Source: Thermoleophilia bacterium
Lineage (GTDB): Bacteria; Actinomycetota; Thermoleophilia; Gaiellales; Gaiellaceae
Assembly (NCBI GenBank): GCA_029858755.1
Contig: JAOUEK010000147.1
Location: 1 to 5,797, forward strand
Direction: 5' to 3'
Length of the DNA: 5,797 nucleotides
The notes under the pieces are model-generated. The model was not told the DNA's origin, searched no databases, and was given only the letters and a program-made list of their open reading frames with translations. Within the stretch, counting starts at the first letter, position 1, and every line of letters starts with the position of its first letter. Below are positions 1-5,797 of the stretch, in pieces. The translations under genes were made by a program, and so were the position numbers.

Positions 1-113
1 AGCTCCCGCAGGCGGTCGACGCGACCCGCCACGCCCGCTACTGGCAGGAGGCGTTCAACGGCGTGGTGCTGCGGATGGCACTGCTCGCCCTGGTGCTGGG
101 GGCGATGGAGTGA
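1..113 (+). CDS. C-terminal end of an aspartate/ornithine carbamoyltransferase-family protein (5' partial)
   Basis: Codons read in frame from base 3 to a TGA at 111-113 give the last 36 residues of a protein that begins upstream of the window. The tail contains H-A-R-Y-W-Q-E-A-F-N-G-V-V-L-R, then M-A-L-L-A-L-V-L-G. This matches the C-terminal helix of aspartate transcarbamoylase: E. coli PyrB, from memory, ends with HAWYFQQAGNG followed by ARQALLALVL. The family transfers a carbamoyl group between carbamoyl phosphate and an amine, in either direction. A biosynthetic pyrB would normally sit beside other pyr genes. Here it is followed after 2 bases by a xanthine dehydrogenase-type gene, so I infer a catabolic paralog acting on a ureido/carbamoyl product of ring breakdown, as proposed for YgeW in the E. 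coli cluster. The substrate cannot be read from this fragment. The hydrophobic end is a soluble amphipathic helix in this family, not a membrane segment. Confidence 0.75.
   Translation, partial: LPQAVDATRHARYWQEAFNGVVLRMALLALVLGAME
107..110 (+). promoter_or_regulatory. Ribosome binding site of the molybdenum hydroxylase gene
   Basis: GGAG lies 5 bases before the ATG at 116, inside the last codons of the upstream gene. Its final G is also the first base of an alternative in-frame GTG at 110. This makes ATG 116 the better start, because a GTG 110 start would overlap its own Shine-Dalgarno. Termination of the upstream gene at 111-113 is close enough for translational coupling. Confidence 0.55.
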
Positions 114-115
114 CC

Positions 116-2710
116 ATGGAGTTCACGCTCAACGGCAGGACGGTCACGGCCGAGCCGCGGGAGGGGCAGAGCCTGCTCGAGCTGCTGCGCGAGGGCTTCG
201 GCCTGCACTCGGTCAAGGACGGCTGTGCGCCGGAGGGCTCCTGCGGCGCGTGCACGGTGATCGTCGACGGGCGCGCCGTCGTCTGCTGCGCCCAGAAGGC
301 GACCCGCGTGGAGGGCAAGAGCGTGGTCACGCAGGAGGGGCTCGCCGACGAGGCGCGCGAGCTCTGGGCGCGGTCGTTCGCGTCGACGGGCGCCTCGCAG
401 TGCGGATTCTGCTCGCCCGGGATCGTGATGAAGGCCGAGGTGCTCCTCGCCAAGGGGCCGAGCCCGGCCCGTGAGGAGATCGCCCACGCGCTGCTCGGGA
501 ACGTCTGCCGCTGCACGGGGTACACGAAGGTGCTGGACGCCGTCGAGCGCGTCGCTGCCGTACGGCGCGGCGAGCCGTTCCCGGAGGAGCAGAGCGGCGA
601 GGGCGTGGGTGCCCGGGCGCCGCGCTACGAGGCGACGGGCCTGGCGCTCGGGGACGCGCCGTTCGTCGGCGACCTCGTGGAGCCGGGGATGCTGCACGGG
701 GCGCTCCGCTTCTCCGACCACCCGCGCGCACGCATCGTGCGCATCGACACCTCGCGGGCCGAGGCGGCGCCGGGGGTGGTCGCGGTCGTGACCGCGGCCG
801 ACGTTCGCGGCGAGAGCCGGCAGGGGCCGCTCACGCGCGACCGGCCGCAGCTCGTCGCGGCCGGCGAGACGACGGCGTACGTGGGGGACGTGCTGGCGGC
901 CGTGGCCGCCGAGACGCGCGCCGCGGCGCGCGAGGCCGCGGCCCTCGTCGAGGTCGAGTACGAGGTGCTGGAGCCGGTGACCGACCCCTTCGAGGCGATG
1001 GCCGCGTCCGCGCCCCGGCTGCATCCCAGCGGCAACGTGCTCTCGGTCTCGCGGGTCCGGCGCGGCGACGTCGACGCGGCGCTGGCAGGTGCGGCCCACG
1101 TCGTCGAGGAGAGCTTTCGCACCCAGTTCATCGAGCACGCCTTTCTCGAGCCGGAGTCTGCGCTGGTCGTCCCCGGCGAGGACGGTGGCTGCCGTGTCTA
1201 CTCGCAGGGCCAGGGCGCGTGGGAGGACCGGCGTCAGATCGCGTCGTTCCTCGGCGTGCCGGAGGAGCGTGTGCGCGTGACCCAGGTTGCGACCGGCGGC
1301 GCGTTCGGCGGCAAGGAGGACCTCGGCGTCCAGTGCCAGGCTGCGCTGCTCGCCGTCGTCACCGGCCGCCCCGTCCAGCTCACGCTGACGCGGTGGGAGA
1401 GCCTGCGCTTCCACCCCAAGCGCCATCCGATGTGGCTCGACTACACCGCGGGCTGCGACGAGGACGGCCGTCTCGTCGCCCTGCGGGCGCGCATCGTCGG
1501 CGACACGGGGGCGTACGCGAGCGTTGGTGACAAGGTGCTCGAGCGGGCCGCGGGGCACGCGTGCGGCCCGTACGCGGTCGCCAACGTCGACGTCGAGGCC
1601 ACCGCCGTGTACACGAACAACCCGCCCTGCGGCGCGATGCGCGGCTTCGGCGTGAGCCAGTCGAACTTCGCCGTCGAGGGCATCCTCGACCTGCTCGCGG
1701 AGCGGGTCGGCGTCGACGGCTGGGAGATCCGCTGGCGCAACGCGCTCGACGTGGGTGCGCGCACCGGCACCGGACAGCTGCTCGGCCCCGGAGTGGGCCT
1801 GAAGCAGACGCTGCTCGCCGTCCGCGACGCGTACCGGGAGGCCCGGTACGCGGGCATCGCCTGCGGGCTGAAGAACACGGGCATCGGCAACGGCGTCACC
1901 GAGCGCGGGCTGGCCGTCCTGCGGCCGGAGCGGGACGGCTCGGTCACCCTCTTCCACTCCTGGACGGAGATGGGGCAGGGGGTGCACACCGTTCTGCGGC
2001 AGATCGCTTGCGAGGAGCTCGGCGTGCCGGCGGAGCGCGTCCACGTCGTCGTCGACACGGAGCGCGAGCTCGACACCGGGCTGACGACCGCCTCGCGGGC
2101 GACGGTGCTCGGCGGCAACGCCGTGATCGACGCCGCCCGGCAGCTCCGCGCCGCGCTCGACGGGAGGCCGCTCGAGGCGCTCGCGGGGGAGGAGATCCGC
2201 GGGGAGTACGTGGTCGACTGGACGACGGCGAACGACGCGGAGGAGCCGGTCACGCACCTCGCCTACGCGTGGGCGACGCAGGTCGCGATCCTCGACGACG
2301 ACGGGCGGCTGGTGAAGGTGATCGCCGCCCACGACGTGGGCCGGGCGCTCAACCCGCTGCTCGTCGAGGGGCAGATCGAGGGCGGCGTGCACATGGGCGT
2401 CGGCCAGGCGCTCGCCGAGGAGTTCGTCGTCGAGGGTGGGGTGCCGGTCACGGAGACGCTGAAGTCGCTGCACCTCGTGCCGCCGACCGGGATGCCGGAG
2501 GTCGAGTGCATCCTCATCGAGGAGCCACAGCCCGAGGGGCCGTACGGGGCGAAGGGCGTGGGCGAGGCGTCGCTGGTGCCGACCGCGGCGGCCGTGGCCG
2601 GAGCGCTGCACGCCTACGACGGCATCCGGCGGACGCGGCTGCCGATGAAGGACTCGCCCGCTGCGCTGGCCGCGGTGCCCCACCTCGTCCGCGTGGGAGG
2701 GCACACATGA
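116..2710 (+). CDS. Xanthine dehydrogenase-family molybdenum hydroxylase, fused [2Fe-2S] and molybdopterin subunits (Se-dependent XDH/XdhD type)
   Basis: An 864-residue protein predicted to hydroxylate a purine-like heterocycle using water, passing electrons from Mo through two Fe-S clusters. Residues 1-75 are a plant-type ferredoxin domain with cluster cysteines C37, C43, C46 and C58 (C57 is an extra neighbour). Residues 76-150 are the second [2Fe-2S] domain with C96, C99, C131 and C133. The Mo part follows: a hammerhead domain at about 170-290, then the molybdopterin-binding halves to the end. Active-site landmarks are intact: GGAFGGKE at 394-401, MRGFG at 508-512, EMGQG at 618-622, QIEGG at 753-757 and GVGE ending at the catalytic Glu E817. 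No FAD domain is present, and a separate FAD-subunit gene lies two genes downstream. The fused layout, the length and the neighbouring ssnA match the family called selenium-dependent xanthine dehydrogenase (E. coli XdhD is a longer relative). In that family selenium is a labile cofactor, so no selenocysteine codon is expected and none is seen. The exact substrate is inferred. Confidence 0.93.
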   Translation: MEFTLNGRTVTAEPREGQSLLELLREGFGLHSVKDGCAPEGSCGACTVIVDGRAVVCCAQKATRVEGKSVVTQEGLADEARELWARSFASTGASQCGFCSPGIVMKAEVLLAKGPSPAREEIAHALLGNVCRCTGYTKVLDAVERVAAVRRGEPFPEEQSGEGVGARAPRYEATGLALGDAPFVGDLVEPGMLHGALRFSDHPRARIVRIDTSRAEAAPGVVAVVTAADVRGESRQGPLTRDRPQLVAAGETTAYVGDVLAAVAAETRAAAREAAALVEVEYEVLEPVTDPFEAMAASAPRLHPSGNVLSVSRVRRGDVDAALAGAAHVVEESFRTQFIEHAFLEPESALVVPGEDGGCRVYSQGQGAWEDRRQIASFLGVPEERVRVTQVATGGAFGGKEDLGVQCQAALLAVVTGRPVQLTLTRWESLRFHPKRHPMWLDYTAGCDEDGRLVALRARIVGDTGAYASVGDKVLERAAGHACGPYAVANVDVEATAVYTNNPPCGAMRGFGVSQSNFAVEGILDLLAERVGVDGWEIRWRNALDVGARTGTGQLLGPGVGLKQTLLAVRDAYREARYAGIACGLKNTGIGNGVTERGLAVLRPERDGSVTLFHSWTEMGQGVHTVLRQIACEELGVPAERVHVVVDTERELDTGLTTASRATVLGGNAVIDAARQLRAALDGRPLEALAGEEIRGEYVVDWTTANDAEEPVTHLAYAWATQVAILDDDGRLVKVIAAHDVGRALNPLLVEGQIEGGVHMGVGQALAEEFVVEGGVPVTETLKSLHLVPPTGMPEVECILIEEPQPEGPYGAKGVGEASLVPTAAAVAGALHAYDGIRRTRLPMKDSPAALAAVPHLVRVGGHT
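2695..2701 (+). promoter_or_regulatory. Strong ribosome binding site of ssnA
   Basis: GGGAGGG lies 5 bases before the ATG at 2707, inside the 3' end of the hydroxylase gene. It fixes the ssnA start at 2707, where ATG overlaps the preceding TGA as ATGA, and rules out longer in-frame upstream extensions. The 4-base overlap predicts translational coupling. Confidence 0.7.
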
Positions 2711-4029
2711 TCCTCACCGGCGCCACCGTCGTCGCCTCGCTCGACCCGCTGCGCGTCGTCGAGGCCGACCTGCACGTGGCCGACGGGCGGGTCGCGAGGG
2801 AGGGGGGAGGAGCACGCCGCGACTGCAGCGGCTGCCTCGTGGTGCCCGGCAACACCTGCGCGCACACGCACCTGTACTCCGCCCTGGCGCGCGGGATGCC
2901 GTACCGCCTCGAGCCGCCCGAGAGCTTCCTGCAGATACTGCAGCGCGTCTGGTGGCGGCTCGACCGCGCCCTCGACGAGGAGGGCGTGCGCGCGTCGGCC
3001 CTCGTCGGCGGGATGGAGGCGCTGCTCGCCGGTACCACGACCCTCGTCGACCACCATGCCTCCCCGAGCGCGATCGACGGCTCGCTCGACGTGATCGAGG
3101 AGGCGCTCGCGTCGCTCGGCGTCCGCTGCGTGCTCTGCTACGAGACGTCGGACCGCGACGGGCCCGAGCGGGCGCAGGCGGGAGTGGCCGAGAACCGCCG
3201 CTTCGCCGAGCGCGTGCGCCGCGAGCAGCCGGCGCTGGCGCGGGCGCTGATCGGCGCGCACGCCTCGTTCACGCTCTCCGACGAGACGCTCGCGGCCTGC
3301 GCTGACGCCGCGTCCGCGCTCGATCTGGGTCTCCACGTCCACGCCGCGGAGGACGCGGTCGACGAGCGCGACGCCGTCGCGCTGCACGGTCGCCGCGTCG
3401 CCTCGCGCCTGGCGGAGGCGGGCGCGCTGGACGAGCGCACGCTGCTCGCGCACGGCGTGCACCTGGACGACGACGAGATCGCGCTCGTCGGGGAGACGGG
3501 CGCCTGGCTCGCGCACAACGCGCGCTCGAACATGAACAACGCGATCGGGCGGGCGCGGCTGGACGCGCTCGGGCGGCGCGTCGCGCTCGGCACCGACGGC
3601 ATCGGCTCCGACATGTTCGAGGAGTCGCGTGCCGCGTACTTCCGCCTGCGCGAGGACGGCGGTGGCGAGGGCCCGGACTGGCCCCTGCAGCGCCTCGCGC
3701 AGGGCTCGCGCCTCGCCGCCTCCGTCTTCGGCGAGCCGCAGCTCGGAGCCCTCGAGCCGGGCGCCCCCGCGGATCTCGCCGTCCTCGACTACGCGGCGCC
3801 GGCGCCGCTCCACGAGGGCAGCTTCCCCGGGCACTGGGTCTTCGGCCTCTCCTCGCGCACGGTGCGCGACGTGATGGTCGCCGGCGAGTGGGTCGTGCTC
3901 GACCGGCGACTCACGCGTGCCGACGAGCAGGAGCTGGCCGCGGCCGCACGCATCCAGGCCGGCCGCCTCTGGGAGCGGCTGGACGCGATCGGTCAACACG
4001 AGTTCGAGCCGAGAGGAGAACGACGATGA
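2707..4029 (+). CDS. ssnA: SsnA-type metal-dependent aminohydrolase (amidohydrolase superfamily)
   Basis: A 440-residue protein, close to the roughly 440 residues usual for SsnA. The N- and C-terminal beta segments (about 1-47 and 350-400) flank a TIM-barrel metallohydrolase domain. The metal site of the deaminase-like subgroup is complete: H53-x-H55 in [15 protein letters not shown]212 with the HxxE glutamate E215 in HVHAAED, H249 in [10 protein letters not shown] and D297 in [11 protein letters not shown]. Family hallmarks seen are [13 protein letters not shown] at 109-121, CYETSDRDG at 144-152 and [12 protein letters not shown] at 270-281. Relatives include guanine deaminase and the triazine hydrolases AtzA/TrzN. 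SsnA itself is poorly characterised biochemically but recurs beside XdhD-like hydroxylases and selenium-metabolism genes. I infer cytoplasmic deamination of an aminopurine or related ring that feeds the hydroxylase upstream. The start is set by a strong Shine-Dalgarno and the ATGA overlap. The next gene overlaps by ATGA as well. Confidence 0.92.
   Translation: MILTGATVVASLDPLRVVEADLHVADGRVAREGGGARRDCSGCLVVPGNTCAHTHLYSALARGMPYRLEPPESFLQILQRVWWRLDRALDEEGVRASALVGGMEALLAGTTTLVDHHASPSAIDGSLDVIEEALASLGVRCVLCYETSDRDGPERAQAGVAENRRFAERVRREQPALARALIGAHASFTLSDETLAACADAASALDLGLHVHAAEDAVDERDAVALHGRRVASRLAEAGALDERTLLAHGVHLDDDEIALVGETGAWLAHNARSNMNNAIGRARLDALGRRVALGTDGIGSDMFEESRAAYFRLREDGGGEGPDWPLQRLAQGSRLAASVFGEPQLGALEPGAPADLAVLDYAAPAPLHEGSFPGHWVFGLSSRTVRDVMVAGEWVVLDRRLTRADEQELAAAARIQAGRLWERLDAIGQHEFEPRGERR
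2785..2807 (+). other. Possible G-quadruplex motif inside ssnA
   Basis: Four runs of at least three G occur at 2785-2787, 2789-2791, 2798-2800 and 2802-2807, with loops of 1, 6 and 1 bases. This fits the usual G3N1-7 pattern on the coding strand, about 80 bases after the ssnA start. It encodes the variable linker [10 protein letters not shown] near residues 26-35. In DNA this GC-rich such a motif can arise by chance, so a function is only a guess. Confidence 0.3.
4014..4018 (+). promoter_or_regulatory. Ribosome binding site of the LLM oxidoreductase gene
   Basis: AGGAG lies 7 bases before the ATG at 4026, at the very end of ssnA. It decides the start: the frame stays open upstream to about 3888, but that stretch lies in an alternate frame of ssnA and has no comparable site. 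Confidence 0.7.
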
Positions 4030-5045
4030 ACGCCGCCGCTGCAGATCGCGTCGCCCTGTACCTGCAGGACAAGCACCCCCTCCGCGACGGCATGCGCTAC
4101 GCGCAGCTCGCCGAGGAGTGTGGCTTCGAGGCCGTCTGGCAGGCCGAGAGCCGCCTCGTGCGGGAGGCGACCGTCCCCATGGCCGCATTCGCGGCGGTCA
4201 CCGAGCGCATCGCGATCGGCTCCGGCGTGGTCAACAACTGGACGCGCAACGTGGGCTTGCTCGCCGCCACCTTCTCCACCCTCGACGACCTCGCGCCCGG
4301 GCGGATCCTGCTCGGCATCGGCGCCTGGTGGGACCCACTCGCCGCGAAGGTCGGCATCCACCGGCGCAAGCCCGTGCTCGCGATGCGCGAGACGGTCGAC
4401 GTCACCCGCCGCCTGCTCGCGATGGAGCGCGTCACCTTCCACGGCGAGTTCGTCGACGTCGACGAGATCGAGATCGACATCGTCCACGGCGACCGCTCGC
4501 CCAAGCGCGTCCCCATCTACATCGCCGCCACCACCGGCATGAGGATGATGGAGCTGGCCGGCGAGGTCGGCGACGGGGTGCTGCTCAACTACCTGGTCGG
4601 TCCCGCGTACAACCGGGAGGCCCTCGAGCACCTGGCGATCGGCGCCGAGCGCGTCGGGCGCACGCTCGACGACGTCGACCGCCCGCAGCTCGTCGTCTGC
4701 TCACTCGACGACGACCGCTCGCTGGCGCTCGACCGGGCACGCGAGCTCGTCACGCAGTACCTCGGCCAGCAGCCCCACATCGGACAGGCGAGCGGCGTCG
4801 ACGCGTCGCTGCTCGAGGAGATCGGGCGCATCCTCACCTGGCCGGCCACGCAGGAGCAGATCGAGAGGGCGATGGCGCTCGTCCCCGACGACGTCGTGCA
4901 GCTGATCACCGCGTCGGGCACGGTCGAGGACTGCCGAACGAAGGTGCAGGAGTACGTGGCCGCCGGCTGCACCTGCCCCGTGCTCTACCCGCTCGGGGAC
5001 GACGTCGAGGCGATGATCGAGGCCTTCGCCACGGCGAGGGTCTGA
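4026..5045 (+). CDS. Luciferase-like (LLM class) F420- or FMN-dependent oxidoreductase, Mer-like
   Basis: A 339-residue single-domain protein predicted to fold as the bacterial-luciferase TIM barrel. Family traits seen are the N-terminal pattern [15 protein letters not shown] (about 24-38), the [14 protein letters not shown] block (62-75), [22 protein letters not shown] (78-99), the helix [22 protein letters not shown] (121-142), [27 protein letters not shown] (162-188) and a C-terminal [24 protein letters not shown] (297-320). It most resembles methylenetetrahydromethanopterin reductase-like F420 enzymes common in actinobacteria, rather than two-component monooxygenases such as RutA, but sequence alone cannot separate F420 from FMN use. 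It overlaps ssnA by ATGA and the FAD-subunit gene by one base, so it is co-translated with a ring-hydroxylating system. I infer reduction or oxidation of a heterocyclic intermediate in the same pathway. The true substrate is unknown, and this is not a standard member of described ssnA/xdhD loci. Confidence 0.88.
   Translation: MNAAAADRVALYLQDKHPLRDGMRYAQLAEECGFEAVWQAESRLVREATVPMAAFAAVTERIAIGSGVVNNWTRNVGLLAATFSTLDDLAPGRILLGIGAWWDPLAAKVGIHRRKPVLAMRETVDVTRRLLAMERVTFHGEFVDVDEIEIDIVHGDRSPKRVPIYIAATTGMRMMELAGEVGDGVLLNYLVGPAYNREALEHLAIGAERVGRTLDDVDRPQLVVCSLDDDRSLALDRARELVTQYLGQQPHIGQASGVDASLLEEIGRILTWPATQEQIERAMALVPDDVVQLITASGTVEDCRTKVQEYVAAGCTCPVLYPLGDDVEAMIEAFATARV
5036..5040 (+). promoter_or_regulatory. 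Ribosome binding site of the FAD-subunit gene
   Basis: GAGGG lies 4 bases before the ATG at 5045, within the end of the LLM gene. Spacing is a little short, and the TGATG stop/start overlap suggests that reinitiation helps translation. Confidence 0.45.
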
Positions 5046-5797
5046 TGCAGGCGTTCGCCCCCCGTTCGCTCGCGGAGGCGCTCGACGTCAGGCTCGAGCA
5101 TCCCGAGGCGATGCCGGTGGCGGGCGGCACCGACCTGATGGTGGAGGTGAACGCGCGGCGGATCCGGCCCGACGCGCTCCTCGACCTCTCCCGCGTCGAC
5201 GAGCTGAAGACGTGGCGGAGAGACAACGGCACCGTGCTCGTGGGGGCGGGGATGACGTTTGCCCGGATCGCGCGCGAGCTGACCGAGTTCCCGCCGCTCG
5301 TGGCGGCCGCGCAGTCGATCGCCTCCCGGCAGGTCCGGAACCGGGCGACGATCGGCGGCAACCTGGGCACGGCGTCGCCCGCGGGCGACAGCATCCCGGT
5401 GCTCGCCGCCTACGAGGCCGACGTGCTGGTGGCCTCGGCGCGCTCCGGGAGTCGGCGGGTGCCGCTGGACGCGTTCCTCGTGGGGCCGAAGCGCACGAGC
5501 CTCGCGCCCGACGAGCTGATCGTCGGCGTGCAGTGGCAGTCGACCGCCGGCCCCGGGTCGTTCGCGAAGGTCGGGCGCCGGAGCGCGATGGTGATCGCCG
5601 TCGCGAGCGTCTGCCTCCAGGTCGACGAGGAAGGCCATGGTGTCCGCCTCGCGCTCGGGTCGGTCGGTCCCACCGTGCTGCGCGCGACGTCCGCCGAGGC
5701 GTTCGCGGCAGGGCGCGACTGGAGCGAGCCGGCGACCCTGGCCGAGTTCGGGCGCCTCGCCGCAGCAGACGCCCGGCCGATCGACGACCTGCGCGGG
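5045..5797 (+). CDS. FAD-binding subunit of the xanthine dehydrogenase-type hydroxylase (CoxM/YgfM-like, 3' partial)
   Basis: The first 251 residues of a protein that runs past the window end. Family members are usually about 280-300 residues, so roughly the last tenth is missing. The FAD-binding PCMH-type domain covers residues 1 to about 170. It shows the pyrophosphate-binding AGGTDLM at 26-32 and the second FAD motif ATIGGNLGTASPAGDS at 101-116. The CO dehydrogenase flavoprotein C-terminal domain then begins with FAKVGRRSAMVIAVASV at 173-189. The product should accept electrons from the [2Fe-2S] clusters of the fused subunit encoded at 116-2710 and pass them to NAD+ or another acceptor. 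That subunit has no flavin domain of its own, so the two proteins are predicted to form one complex, although two genes lie between them. The start ATG overlaps the preceding stop by one base (TGATG). Confidence 0.93.
   Translation, partial: MQAFAPRSLAEALDVRLEHPEAMPVAGGTDLMVEVNARRIRPDALLDLSRVDELKTWRRDNGTVLVGAGMTFARIARELTEFPPLVAAAQSIASRQVRNRATIGGNLGTASPAGDSIPVLAAYEADVLVASARSGSRRVPLDAFLVGPKRTSLAPDELIVGVQWQSTAGPGSFAKVGRRSAMVIAVASVCLQVDEEGHGVRLALGSVGPTVLRATSAEAFAAGRDWSEPATLAEFGRLAAADARPIDDLRG

Noticed and set aside
81..110. Hydrophobic C-terminal stretch of the first gene as a membrane segment
   Set aside because: It matches the amphipathic last helix of aspartate transcarbamoylase, which is a soluble protein.
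110..115. GTG at 110 as start of the hydroxylase
   Set aside because: It would add only two residues and would use part of its own Shine-Dalgarno. ATG 116 gives the usual M-x-F-T-L-N-G beginning of this domain.
38..2704. Very long open frame on the minus strand opposite the hydroxylase gene (about 888 codons)
   Set aside because: Its translation is Arg/Asp/Ala/Leu-rich low-complexity text with no family motifs, as expected for the antisense frame of a high-GC gene. The + strand frame has complete cofactor and active-site motifs.
1561..2706. In-frame upstream extension of ssnA through the hydroxylase gene
   Set aside because: The extension is an out-of-frame, Arg/Gly-rich reading of the hydroxylase. 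A strong ribosome binding site and the SsnA N-terminus fix the start at 2707.
116..2710. Selenocysteine (in-frame TGA) in the selenium-linked hydroxylase
   Set aside because: There is no internal in-frame TGA. In this family selenium is thought to be a labile cofactor, not selenocysteine.
3888..4025. 46-codon upstream extension of the LLM oxidoreductase
   Set aside because: It overlaps the conserved end of ssnA in another frame and does not look like LLM sequence. AGGAG and the ATGA overlap support ATG 4026.
2614..4188. Long minus-strand open frame across ssnA
   Set aside because: It is an antisense shadow of ssnA, with no recognisable domain and Arg-rich composition.
4450..4486. Short repetitive GTCGAC / GAGATC pattern
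   Set aside because: It encodes [10 protein letters not shown] within the LLM protein. The repetition follows from alternating acidic and hydrophobic residues with biased codons, not a regulatory or mobile repeat.

Overview
The window is very GC-rich (about 70% by eye, with strong G/C preference at third codon positions). It is fully coding on the + strand: five genes are packed head to tail with 1-4 base overlaps or a 2-base gap. The GC content, the dense operon and an F420/FMN-type luciferase-like oxidoreductase suggest a high-GC actinobacterium, possibly of the Thermoleophilia type. That placement is an inference, not something the sequence proves.

Layout: (1) 1-113, the C-terminal end of an aspartate/ornithine carbamoyltransferase-superfamily protein that starts outside the window. 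(2) 116-2710, a molybdenum hydroxylase of the xanthine dehydrogenase family in which the two-[2Fe-2S] domain is fused directly to the molybdopterin domain, with no FAD domain between them. (3) 2707-4029, SsnA, a metal-dependent aminohydrolase that marks the so-called selenium-dependent molybdenum hydroxylase loci. (4) 4026-5045, a luciferase-like (LLM/Mer-like) flavin or F420 oxidoreductase. (5) 5045-5797 and beyond, the FAD-binding subunit that would complete the hydroxylase, cut by the window end. No intergenic region is long enough to hold a promoter or terminator, and no RNA gene, mobile element or CRISPR array is visible.

Working model: this is a purine (or related N-heterocycle) catabolic operon. 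SsnA would deaminate an amino-substituted purine-like ring. The hydroxylase, made of the products of genes 2 and 5, would oxidise the ring, passing electrons from Mo through two [2Fe-2S] clusters to FAD. The carbamoyltransferase would act on a ureido/carbamoyl product downstream. This resembles the E. coli ygeW-ygeX-ygeY-hyuA-ygfK-ssnA-ygfM-xdhD cluster, associated with anaerobic purine/uric acid breakdown. The differences are an aspartate-transcarbamoylase-like tail instead of a YgeW-like one, and an LLM oxidoreductase inserted between ssnA and the FAD-subunit gene. The LLM enzyme is the least explained member and the most likely source of new chemistry.
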